64,000 nt of DNA from Gracilariopsis chorda (Eukaryota; Rhodophyta; Florideophyceae; Gracilariales; Gracilariaceae), in contig NBIV01000226.1 in NCBI GenBank assembly GCA_003194525.1, positions 58,216-122,215 of the forward strand, written 5' to 3'. The notes under the pieces are model-generated. The model was given only the letters and a program-made list of their open reading frames with translations. It made no database searches and was not told the DNA's origin. Of the stretch, positions 28,690-39,119 are shown piece by piece. The translations under genes and the position numbers were made by a program. The number at the start of each line of letters is the position of its first letter. Within the stretch, counting starts at the first letter, position 1.

Positions 28690-30060
28690 TTAGAAAATAT
28701 TAAGCCTTAAAATTGAAAATTTAAAGCCATTCTAAAGGCTAATAGTCATAGTTCTTCAATAAAACCAATTTTTAAGAATCATACCTCAAAACATTATTTC
28801 GTTTATGGTCTTGGAAAGAATCAAGTTTATTTGTAGTTAAATAAACCACCATATTATTAGTAATGTTATTATACATTTTTTTAATTCTCATTTGTTTTGG
28901 TTTACCCCTCCCTGATACAAATTTTTCTTGAATATGTAATCAACGTTTCATAACGTTTTCTATCCTGTATAGTTTTTTGAACATGGTTTGTGCTTTATAC
29001 AATTATTTTGATGGTAGGGAGTAGGTAAAGTATTGTTTTCTTTTTCTTGCAATGGTTTGGCTAGTTGGTTTGTAACGGATGGTGTAGATATTGATAAGTA
29101 AAGGCTGTAGAGCCATCATTTGGAGCGTGTGGCAGGAGTCACACGTTTTAACGTGATCTGCCAGAAGAAAAGCTCGCTTTACTCGCTCTACAGTGCCCGA
29201 GGGAAGGAAAGCATACAAACTACTTCGCGATATAATATCGCTACACATACTATTCTTCGATTTTTGATTGGATAACGTTTCGTGTCTATCCTCGCTCTCA
29301 TAGTTATTGAATGACCGGTAGGCATACTTAGTAGAAGCGTATCTAAGTAATGCGCTGCACAAGTGACCTTGTTTTCCGCGTCTCTGGGCTTTTGGCGTTG
29401 GCACTGAATAGATCTTCCCACCCACCAGCACGAGTGTGCCAGCGATAGCAAAAAATTGCCACTTGCAGTGCATTCTCTGCCCTGGATAAACGTCATTCTA
29501 GGAACCTTGACACAAAAAACAAATATTACTTTTGAATGCACTTTTGTGATAAATAATCAAACTTGGAAAGGTTATATATCAAATTAGATGGTCTATTAAA
29601 ATAGTATTACAAATAACAAATGCAAGGTATTCTTGATGAAATTTCTAAGTTATTTTCTCCTGAGCAAATAAGTACAGCTGTTGTGAAAGTTTTTGATAAA
29701 AAGAGTTTTATAAAAGTACGTTTGCTACGATTCGTGATATTAATTTAAAACAATACAAGTATTGAGCTCATTTTCATAAAATATTTACAGCTTTTAGAAT
29801 TAAATTAGTAGTGTATCCCTCTAAAGCTACGTGCAGCGTTATTTTGAGCTCGTTTGTATTGATTTGGTTGCGAATTGCAATTCCATGACTGCTGTTGATT
29901 TTAAGTATACCTAATAGGTCTTTAGAAAACGATTAGAAAAGCTTCTCCTCAAAAAACGCGGTCAGGATCATGGCAAATTGATCTATTGATGTTTTCCGGT
30001 ATTTTAGGAGAGCAGCCGAATCTTTCGAAAAAACAAGTAGTTCTAAAAAAGTTTCTTCTC
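28690..30060. other. AT-rich island
   Basis: This 1.4-kb stretch is markedly richer in A and T than either side, with runs such as ATTATTAGTAATGTTATTAT at about 28,852-28,871. A 156-codon frame lies on the minus strand at 29,003-29,473; it has no motif I know. A 42-codon plus frame at 29,620-29,748 contains a GTACGT donor-like site (about 29,716) with a TTTACAG acceptor-like site about 70 bp later. I see no organelle gene in it. It could be organelle-derived, or an intergenic spacer. Confidence 0.4.
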
Positions 30061-32400
30061 CGCAAAACTAAGTCTTTATGAGGTTTATCCTCCTGGATAG
30101 CAGGCAGCTATTTCCAAAAGTTGTTCAAGAAAGCTCACGCTGTTTCGGATACTGTCAGGCAGTCCCTCTCTCTAACGCGAAGTCGAGAAAACGAGAGGGG
30201 GTCCATGTGAGATTCGATCTCATTTCTTACAACCTCCGCCTTCTCGTTGCTTCAACCATCTCCGATTCCATCGTACCCGTGGCTCCACCACAGGTCGCCG
30301 CCACTTCTTCTGCATCAACAGCTCTTGCTGCCCTCCTCCGGCGCAACTGCAGCCAGCTTCTCACGCCTGTCAAGGCCAGCCCCGACATGGAAACGGACAA
30401 ACTCAGCGTCCCCCCCGCAAGCGCTCCCCATCACGCCCCTCATACCCACGTACGGGCAGGTGCTCCCGCCAACTATCCACAAAGAACTGCGTCGACTACC
30501 GCTCAGTTTAGGCTGGACTTTTCAGATGTTGCAACCGCTGGTTCGCAGTGATAGGAAATGCCCCTTGTTACCGTCATTTGTGCCACGCACAATGCCACTA
30601 GGCCTTCCAATTACGTCAGCGCAGCAAATTGCACAGGAGACCTCGCCGTTTTAATCGTCCATCCAGTCGGTGTGACAGGGAAGTGTGCCCAAGTTTGCGT
30701 ACCATCATGAGGAGTGACACGTGCCACTTGCTTGCTTTCTGGTTCGCTTTCCCCGTTTGAGCATTGCTTGCTCTTCTGCATCTGGTTGCATGTGTCTTGA
30801 ACCCACGCCAAGAGCGCGTCAGCCTGTTGCTGCCACTGGTTGTGGAATAAAAGAAAAGAGAGGCAAAATGTCAGCTCGCATGAACCCGCATCTATTTAAA
30901 TGTTTTTCTAACACAGAAAAAAGGAATGGGATAGGACCAATGTCTTGCAGACAATGGAAGTTCGACAAAATCACCAATCCGTCAAGGAGCCCACGGATAT
31001 AGAGAGTAAGCGCCTGAGCTATCAGATCAGTGATTTGTATAACGGCCTCCTGAATCATTTTGCATTTTCAGCGACTCGGCCTAGGCCTTCCAATAGTTCT
31101 TCCAGTCCAAAGCCCTCGACGCGGTCCGAAACCGTTTCTCCTGCCATCTGCGCGTTCAATGGACGCAAAAGCGCGGAATATTTTTTTCTTAGGCTTTCAT
31201 CTCGATGAGGTCACAGTATGGATTAGGGTTACCTGAAGAGCTTGAGTCATCAATCGTGTCACAAACGATGGCAGTGGTTTCATGCCTGGACATGGCGTGC
31301 TGGTTGACTCGATACTGCTGGAATCATCTGGTACCATCAACAGATATTATATAGACACAAGAACACCCTGAGAAGGACAGTACGTTTGCCAAGATGGTTT
31401 GCCATACCAAAGATGTTGCCTATTACAGGTTCTCATCATTCACTGCTTAGACCTATTAAAAAAAACCAGAAATATGCATATATAACAATTGTCTATAAAA
31501 GCCCGAGCATAGCAGCATACAAACCTACTCGGGCCATACCACTTCTTCTCCCTATGGCTAAAAGCACCTTCTCTCAGAGCTGTTCGCTTCTCCTTGCCTC
31601 TAACACTACTCTAACCCAGATTAATTCCCGAAGTGTGCAGTTCGATCTCTTGCACATCGTGAGATACTCTGCTGTGTCGATCTTTTACGAGATTAGCCGG
31701 CGTATTCATCTCAAATACATAGCGTCTGCCGGATCTCAAGTGTTACTTGGGCACATTTTGAAGCCTTCTTCAAGACAAGCACTAAATCTAAGGTACATGG
31801 TCGTGCGTTTTCGGTGAAGATTCTTGTATGTATATTGCGCCATGTCTAAGGTTTTGGTGACGGGTCGGTTGTCACTATGGGTCTTTTTATCGCTACTAGT
31901 GGGCGGCTTTATTGTGTGCGCTGCTTTTTTCATCTATTTGTGACTTTATTAGTCAAGATCGTGCATTTTTTGCGCTTGTGACTGCAGTGCTCAAGTTGCT
32001 ACTAACGTTTTTTGGTTTACTATTTATTGGCATTGCACTCCCGTACTGGTACTCTACAGCTACAAATCTATTTTGGATCTACTCTCCGGCAAAGAAGCGT
32101 ACAAAAAGGGCTGTTGTCGTGCGGTGTCTTGAAATGGTGCAACTTGACGCTCGCAGATACAGATAATGTTTGGTACAACTACTGTAGCCGTCCAAACCTT
32201 AACTCGACAGAAGTCCTGAAATGGACAAGTCCGTTCTTGCGCTAATCTCAGCGATTATCGCAAATCTGACGGTGACGACAACATGATTGTAGCATCTCTT
32301 CTTTTGTAGAGAGCAAACTAGTTTAACGTTAGGTGTGGTAAAAGTATATTCAAAACGCGCGCGCTTTTTTTTTTCTAACGACATATCATGTAGCCCCGAG
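30061..32400. other. No recognisable gene (30.1-32.4 kb)
   Basis: The longest frames (30,078-30,551 plus, 157 codons; 30,247-30,654 plus, 135 codons; 31,386-31,817 plus, 143 codons) are Pro/Ser-rich or low in information and two of them overlap in different frames. A TATAAAAG box at about 31,493-31,500 is followed by a CT-rich leader, which looks promoter-like, perhaps of a lost LTR. A short hydrophobic frame at 31,912-32,166 has one possible membrane helix. None is supported further. Confidence 0.3.
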
Positions 32401-32426
32401 CGTTTAGCGGCTGCGCAAACAACGCG

Positions 32427-33600
32427 ATGGACATCTCTCTAACAGAAAAAATGGACAACCGCTACGCTCTACTGCGAACCGAAGTATTTGAACGCTTTCA
32501 AGGCGATATATCATAGGAGAAGCTCACTAAAAAGCAAACAATCAGCGTTGGACTGCTACCAAGTGCATATAAATGTTGGAAAAGGACCTTTCCTGAATCT
32601 CAACCTCAACAGTCGAAAGATATCATCTTAAAATTCCCAACAAAGGACGAACGCATGCACTAACCGCCTGCAAGGAAGAAATAGTTGCACAAGCTGTCCT
32701 ATACTACGCCAATAACAATACACCATTGACTACACATGGAATTAAGGATGTAGTCCAAGATTTTGTCTCTATGTTGCCAAGCGAGAGACAGAACAAGATC
32801 GGGTTTCTTGATAATCGCCCATCAAAGAACTATGTGTCTGCCTTTCTGACTCGCAACGACTTGCAGGTGCCACATGTGCAGATGATGGAAAACAAGCATG
32901 TTCAAGCAGTTAGAGAAGAAAACTTGACGGAAAACATTTTCAGAATCAGAGTTGCCATCCAGAGATATCACATCACTGTCCCACGATTTACCTTTTACAC
33001 GGACCAGTCCGGTGCGTCCTTCGAAAAAATGAAAGACATACCTCTTCGCAAGGGAATTGGGTCCATTGGTGCGCGATTGGTTCAGCGAGCTTTAACCATA
33101 AAAGGCAGTCTTGATCGAGTTACCGTGATGTCGGTTGTATCAGTGCGTAGTTAGGCTTGAAAATTTGTTATAGTCTTCCCCGGAACACTGGCGCAATACC
33201 GCAAAGTGCAAGGCAAAATCAAAACTCTGCACTCTGTTCTCTCTCCCTTTTACTTGTTTCAAAGGAATCTGCCTGGCGTGGATACGGATATTGTCTACGA
33301 ATGAGCTAAAGGCTTCGTAGAAGATACGGAGAACGTCCGAAAGAATGAACAGCAACTGCTTCTTTTGCTCGATAGTTACGGTGCCCATATAAAACATAAG
33401 TCCCTGAAAATGTTCAAAGATAACCACGTGATCTTTTTATTGCCCTTCGGGCGCACAAGTCGCACATTACGCAACCACTTGACGTATATGTATTCAGCTC
33501 CTATAAGTGCCACCTGCAAGAAGAGTTACACAAAAAATTGCCCGACAAAAGCAGAATCTGAATGCTTTCGATGTTGTGCAGTGTATTAGCAATGCATATT
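32427..33600 (+). pseudogene. Pogo-like (Tc1/mariner superfamily) transposase relic
   Basis: Starting from an ATG at 32,427 with one early stop, the reading runs through a DNA-binding region: 'TTHGIKDVVQDFVSML' and 'KIGFLDNRPSKNYVSAFLTR' resemble the CENP-B/Tc5 helix-turn-helix of pogo/Tigger transposases ('gf..g.psk.Wl..Fl.Rn'). The DDE part is marked by 'QQLLLLLDSYGAHIKHKSLK' and 'DNHVIFLLPFGRTSRTLRNH' (33,344-33,475), the second-Asp block 'lilDg..sH' and 'pphtSh.lQpLD' of pogo. Stops at about 33,152 and 33,302 and frame changes break it. I did not find terminal inverted repeats. Confidence 0.6.
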
Positions 33601-33894
33601 TAAGCTCTCATACTGTGACGAACATACGCTCCGGTTGCCATAAAATGCAAGTGTAAGACATGGATATGTTGGCACCAAACTTTGCTCAAGTACATGAATA
33701 ACTAGTGGAAACAAACGGAAATAAGATCCGTTCGGTTACAATGGAAGTGCTTCTTGACCGGTTTGCGAAGATGCATCGTAGCTTACTCGGAGGGGCTGAT
33801 GTCCAGGTAAACGGCCATGTTCGAATTGACACAAACGGCGATTCCTATTTTTTTATGACTCTGTTGTCAAGGCGGTGTATCTCAACACCCCTAC
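33601..33894. other. Short gap after the transposase relic
   Basis: A frame of 127 codons (33,705-34,088) begins here and runs into the hairpin-bearing repeat; its first 50 residues may be the lost C-terminal end of the transposase, but there is no motif to show this. Confidence 0.25.
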
Positions 33895-34345
33895 TTTTAG
33901 TGATTTGCTCATGTATGAGGAGGGTGTTGTTGACTGACGGGAGGCGTTGCGCCACAAATTCGCTTTGCACGCCCCAGTTTGCGCATGCAAAACGCCCATT
34001 TGACGCAACGCCTCCCTACCATTTAAAAAATTCAGCAGCAGCAGCAGCAGCAGCAAAGCTTGCTGCTCACTGGCTGGCACTCCCATAATGACTGCAGTGC
34101 CACCCAGTTACACAAAGCAACGTGTCGCGCTTTTCTATCATTGGCTGGCACTGCAGTCAATTTAGGCACCTTAACACAAACCCCTACGGCTCCTTCTACT
34201 CTAGGCGCCGCGGCGCCCCTTGGTTCTACGAGCTCTATTGCGAGCGCAAGCGAGCAAAGTGCTTGGAGAGCCTCCGAACGCTACTAAATACACAAAGCTA
34301 CTAAAACAACGTGGCGCGCAGCGCCGCCCACGGCCGAAGGCCGTT
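33895..34345 (+). repeat. Hairpin-bearing repeat, copy 1
   Basis: It has a perfect 13-bp inverted pair, GGGAGGCGTTGCG at 33,939-33,951 and CGCAACGCCTCCC at 34,004-34,016, then a CAG run at about 34,035-34,058. It closes with GCGCGCAGCGCCGCC and the short hairpin CGGCCGAAGGCCG at 34,331-34,343. The same modules in the same order are in copy 3 and, without the end hairpin, in copy 2. A GC-rich hairpin close to the end is typical of Helitron 3' termini. Confidence 0.75.
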
Positions 34346-34353
34346 TCCACTTG

Positions 34354-34690
34354 TCTCTCCATTCTATAGATTTACAAGCGTATGAGGGCGCACATTTTGA
34401 TTGGACGGAGGCGTTGCGCCAATAAACATGCCCGCACGCCCTCTTCAGTGCATACATAAACCTCTTTTGGCGCAACGCCTCCCTGCCATTCAAAAAATTC
34501 ACCAGCAGCAGGAGCAGCAGCAGCAAAGCTCAAACCTTATTGGCTGCTGCCGCATGTTGACTGCCGCTGCTGCTCAGTGGCTTGCACTAAAGTATCAGTG
34601 GCTGGCACTACAGTAAATGACTGCAGTGTCAGCCACCCAGCAGTACCTGGCGTGCACGACATGTGGCTGCATTTTTGCACTGCGCCAGTG
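34354..34690 (+). repeat. Hairpin-bearing repeat, copy 2
   Basis: It begins TCTCTCCATTCTATAGATTT directly after copy 1, with a perfect 14-bp inverted pair GGAGGCGTTGCGCC (34,407-34,420) and GGCGCAACGCCTCC (34,469-34,482), then a CAG-type run at about 34,500-34,525. The end with the CGGCCGAAGGCCG hairpin is missing. It leads into the unreadable leader before the Helitron Rep relic. Confidence 0.75.
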
Positions 34691-35387
34691 CAGCACAATG
34701 CAAAGAGCATATATACTGCACTGAGCCAGTGCGAAAAGCATCTCGCTTGCTGACCCTAACCACTTTTTTCACCTCCCATTTCAGGCTTGGCCCATAGCGC
34801 AGTGTCGTAACCTTTTGCTACTTTCTGCACTGTTTGCCGGCCTGGGACCTAGGCAAGGCCGAGCTCATGTGCAGGTCACCACAACAGTAACCCACTAAGT
34901 ACCGCGGATCTGGGAAAGGTCAGGTGCTCCTCTGTGGTATACTTGTCGTTTGACGGCGACCAGGAAGTATGAGGGTTTCCCGGACCTAATACCAGCTTGC
35001 TGTGCAGGGTTCGGGGCGGCCGCCGTGTCGTATCTCTTGGGGCCGGAAACCACACTTCGATGTGTGAGTAAAGGCAGACCAATCCTTACAACCGGACGCG
35101 GGTTAAACATCAAACGGCTTGAAAACCGGCTGGGCACACTCCGCCCGTCATAATCCAACAGGAGTGTGTCGAGAGTCCCTATGCTGCGCACGACTGCATC
35201 GGGTAAGTATAAGCGTTGCAGCAATGTTTTTTAATTGCTGCATGCGACTAGGCCCGGTGGGTGCAAAGCAACAAACTGCAAACATTTTTTCACACTCAAC
35301 TTTTTGATATATTGGAAATTATTCTGGAACTCTGGCAAAGTTTTTACCGGTTTAAAAAAATAGAATTGTTTTTTTTGGTAAATTGAA
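34691..35387. other. Leader region before the Helitron relic
   Basis: No clear gene. A 109-codon minus frame (34,895-35,224) has no motif. A T8 run lies at about 35,368-35,376, just before the first ATG of the glycine-rich frame. It may hold the promoter or 5' leader of the Helitron gene. Confidence 0.3.
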
Positions 35388-36390
35388 ATGACGCGAGGAG
35401 GTCCACGTCCAAACTCTGGTGGGGCCAGACCGAACTCTGGAGGTGCTCGAAGAAGTTCTGGAGGAGCCAGAGCCAATTCTGGAGGTGCACGAGCCGATTG
35501 TGGAGGTGCTCGAGCCAATTCTGGAGGTGCACGAGCCGAATCTGGCGGTGCACGAGCCAATTTTGGAGGTGAAAGAGCCAATACTGGGTGTGCTCGAGCC
35601 AATGCCGGAGGTGCCAGAGAGAATTCTGGAGGTGCCAGAGCCAATTCCGGAGGCGCCAGACAGAATGCTGGAGATGCTCGAACAAACGCTGGAGGCGCCA
35701 GAGCCAAGTCTGGAGGGACCAGAGCCAATTCCGGTGGTGCCAGAGCCAAAAAGGGAGGGGGCCACAGTGAACTCAGGCGGTGCAAGGCCAGGAGCTGGAC
35801 GACCTCGACGATTACCAGTTCCTCCTGCTCCAGATGACATGCCAGTAAATGAGAGCGGAGCGCACGTGCAAGGACCCATTGTTCCAGCCGTGGAAGAGGA
35901 CGAAATTACTCCTGCACCTACTTCGGTTGCAGCTGCAGATAGCACAAGCGCCGCTTGAGCCAGTGGGTCCGTTCCCATAGGTCTACCAACTTCGTGCCCA
36001 ATTCCTGGGTTTCTGGAGTTTGTGAGAGGATTTCCAAGCCACATTCCACCGCCTCCGATGCCTCCGCCTCTCCCACCGATGCCTGCAGAACAGATGCTGG
36101 TTGCGATGGAAGTGGAAGAGGATGAGATCATCCCTGCTCCTTCACAGCCACCGCTGTCACCACCGCCACCACAGCAGCCTGCTCTGCCACAAGCTGAGCA
36201 AGAGGAAGAACAGATGCCAGTCCCGATGGAAGTGAATGAGGATGAGATCACCCCGGCTCCCTCAAACGCGCCGCCGCAGCATGCGCTGCCACAGGCTGAA
36301 CAGGAAGAACAAAAGATGCCCATTCCGATGGAGGTGGAAGAGGGTGAGCTCACACCGGCTCCCTCCCACCAGCAGCAGCATCAGCCATAG
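35388..36390 (+). pseudogene. N-terminal Gly-rich and acidic repeat region of a Helitron Rep gene
   Basis: From the ATG at 35,388 a 21-bp repeat codes for about sixteen copies of a 7-residue unit like GGARANS. At about 35,751-35,760 (AAGGGAGGGGG) the frame slips, after which the neighbouring frame continues as 'NSGGARPGAGRPRRLPVPPA'. Then come four copies of an acidic/Pro unit, 'AVEEDEITPAPTS', 'MEVEEDEIIPAPS', 'MEVNEDEITPAPS' and 'MEVEEGELTPAPS', spaced by Pro/Gln-rich linkers. A TGA at 35,956-35,958 and a TAG at 36,388-36,390 break it, in phase. The GARPGAGRP-type motif may bind DNA like an AT-hook; that is inference. Confidence 0.6.
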
Positions 36391-38570
36391 CAACAGCTTG
36401 ATACGACGATCATGCAGTGTGCTGGGCGTCCGGATCGAGGATTGTATCGCGTGTACTATGCGTGGGATACCGGGGCTGATGAAGCTTGGAATGATACATC
36501 CATCCGGGCAAGCGTTCCAGAGTTTGAGACGCTTTCCACTGCGGGTCAAAGGCAATGCGGAAGATGCGGCGAGCACGCACACACGCTCTCTTCCTGCCCG
36601 TACCCGGACTGGACATTGAGAATTCATAGCTGCAAGTACTGCGGATGCGTTTTGCTTGGAAAAGAGACCAATAGAGTGTGCTGTGGAATGAAAAGAATGT
36701 CAGGGTGGGGCGTCACGTTCCGCAGAAGGCATAGCAGCAAGTTGGTTCGCAGTCTTTACAGCCTGAGAGCCTTTCACCGCCATTTCCTCACGTTGAATAC
36801 GCTCTTTGCAACGACGCAAGCGTTCATGGACATGTCGTATGTGACGGGAGGCGGTCCCTCCTTTCTCAGACTTGAAAACAACGCAGCTCTCGCTCTGCCT
36901 ATGCAGAACCGGAACAACACGCGCTAGAGCTTCTTGTGGGGTACCGGTCCGCCTTCCCTAGATCCATCTCACTATGCTCGTGCCAATATGCGTAGGTTCA
37001 TTCAGGACATCAACGTAAGAGACATCGTACCCAAGTTGTATGATGTGATCCAGCCGAAGCAAGAAGTGGTGCCCGAACGTTACCGATCCTTGCTTAGCAC
37101 GCAACAGCAACAACAACAACAAAATGTGGAGACTGCCGTGGATATCAGCGTTCAAGCAGCAGAACAAGGAGTAGTCGTACGTGGATACGAAGGAACCCGA
37201 AGTGCTACAATCAGTATCCCTCATGCAGGTGCTGGCTTTCTCCCTGAAGATGTTCCAAGTGGGGGGCCAACCATGATGAGAACGCTCGTGGTTGATCTGA
37301 CTGGCCTGTACCGAGTAGAGTCTCAGGTACCGCGCTTGGTAGAAGGAACCGTAACCCATGAGCACGCTGCAGTGACGAGTGCTGCTGCTGCTGGAGCAGG
37401 GGCGACTGCGAATGCCCCAAACAATGCGCAAGTGCGGTACCGACTTCTAAAACCGGCATCCCAACTTGTAGAGAAGGGCACTTTCCCTCTTCTCTATCCG
37501 TACGGGGATCAGCACGAACCGTTTGACATCGGCCTGTTCCTGGATGCAAGGAACTCCACGCAGCAAAGCTCAGGTCTCAGCGTCAACGAGTGGAAGCTTC
37601 GAAAGCTCCCCTGGGCTCAGAACGCGAAGCGACGTTTGTACTCAGACAACATCCTCCTCAACAGTGGACCGTTGAAGCATATGTGGATGCTCTGCACGCA
37701 TAAAAACATTGAGGACATGCAACTACGTTTACTGGAGAGAGAACAACAGGCACGTATTGTAAAAGAGCAAGAGATCCAGCAAGCACAACAGCAAACAGCT
37801 CATGTGTCACCATCACAGTTCGCACAAATGGGACGCATATTTCTGCCCGATGACTCGGTCAACTCAGCAGCGTACTGGAAGAACAAGCGCAAGAATGTAC
37901 AGGCGATCGTAGCTCGGAGAGGACCACCTTCTATTTTCATTATAATCTCCATGAACATCTGGAGAGAGGACATCCAGCGCCTTGCTATGGATACCAGCAA
38001 TCGGAGCCCATTTACGGCACAGATTAACCGCCCTAGACCGTTTAACCGACCTGATCTGATTGCAAGGGTGTACAAACAGTACGCAAACGACTCATGAAAC
38101 ACTTGGGGAAGAACTCGGAGCACATCTTTGGATTGACGTGCCTGGGGCTTGCATCAAAGCTCGACTGTCAAAAGCGCAATGTGCCTTATCACCACATGCT
38201 CGTGTCGCTCGAAAGGGGCGTGATTAAAGACGTTGATGTGATCGACGGGCTTATTCGTGCACAACTTCCTCTTCCAGGTGAAGATGACGCGTTGTGTGCC
38301 CTTATTCGTTCCATCCACAGGCACTGCCACTCCCCCTATTGTCGGAATCGCGGCTTGGCGTTGCAAGTTTTGATACGACTGCAACATGATTGTGCAGGAG
38401 ATGTACATTTTACAAGGCAAAAATCGCGTGGAATACCGCAGAAGAAGGCAACATGACCTCAATATTGTGCCGTACAACCTAAATCTGACCAAGAACTACC
38501 ACTCTCATATCAACGTTGAACGCACGCAAGGAAGTGGCGCAGTGGCTTATCTGATGAAGTGCGCGTTTAC
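36391..38570 (+). pseudogene. Helitron Rep (N-terminal and HUH) relic, truncated
   Basis: In phase with the preceding part come a Cys-rich zinc-binding region ('SCKYCGCVLLGKETNRVCCG', 36,628-36,687), 'LVEKGTFPLLYPYGDQHEPF', 'SAAYWKNKRKNVQAIVARRG' and 'GPPSIFIIISMNIWREDIQR' of the Helitron-like N-domain. A stop at 36,925-36,927 lies between. At about 38,095 the frame shifts to 'LDCQKRNVPYHHMLVSL', the Rep HUH motif where the first His is Tyr, and then again to 'LNIVPYNLNLTKNYHSHINV', the Rep block before the tyrosine(s). It ends abruptly at 38,570 in repeat copy 3; no helicase follows. Three stops, two or more frameshifts. Confidence 0.8.
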
Positions 38571-39119
38571 TCTCTCCATTATATAGATTTACAAGCGTAT
38601 GAGCGCCTATATCTTGATTGAATGGAGACGTTGCGTTAATAAAAATGCCGGCACGCCCTTTTCAGCGCACGCATAAACGTCTTTTGGCGCAACGCCTCTC
38701 TGCCATTAAAAAAAATTCACCACCACCAGCAGCAGCAGCAGCAGCATCACCAGCAGCAGCAGCCGCAAAGTTCAGACCCTATTGGTGCTGCTGTATGTTG
38801 ACTGGCACTGCTGCTTTGTGGCTGTCACTAGAACATTGCTACCAATCCCACTGCACAGTGGTTCGCACTGAACTCATTTTGGCAGTGTCGGCCAACTACA
38901 ATCCACTGTACTGTCCATGCACAACACAACTGCAATGCCCGCCAATCACAATCGCACGGGCGCTCACTTTCTACTGTATTCTATATTCACTCTCGACGCC
39001 GCGGTTTTCATGGTTCTGCAGGTCGTTTGCGAGTGTTAGCAAGCACAAGCGGCCTGCACATCCCCAAAAGTCACCCCTGTTCAGCGGCGCGCAGCGTCGC
39101 CCGCGGCCGAAGGCCGCTT
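38571..39119 (+). repeat. Hairpin-bearing repeat, copy 3
   Basis: Starts TCTCTCCATTATATAGATTT like copy 2 and cuts into the Rep frame. The inner inverted pair is imperfect here (GGAGACGTTGCG at 38,624-38,635 with GGCGCAACGCC at 38,686-38,696). The CAC/CAG run (38,719-38,765) is the longest of the three. It closes with GGCGCGCAGCGTCGCC and the 15-base hairpin GCGGCCGAAGGCCGC at 39,103-39,117. A 252-codon frame across it (38,618-39,376) is a shadow of the repeat. Confidence 0.75.

Noticed and set aside
35352-36353. 333-codon minus-strand open frame rich in Ser and Gly
   Set aside because: It is the antisense of the 21-bp repeat and the acidic repeat of the Helitron gene; repeats keep several frames open at once.
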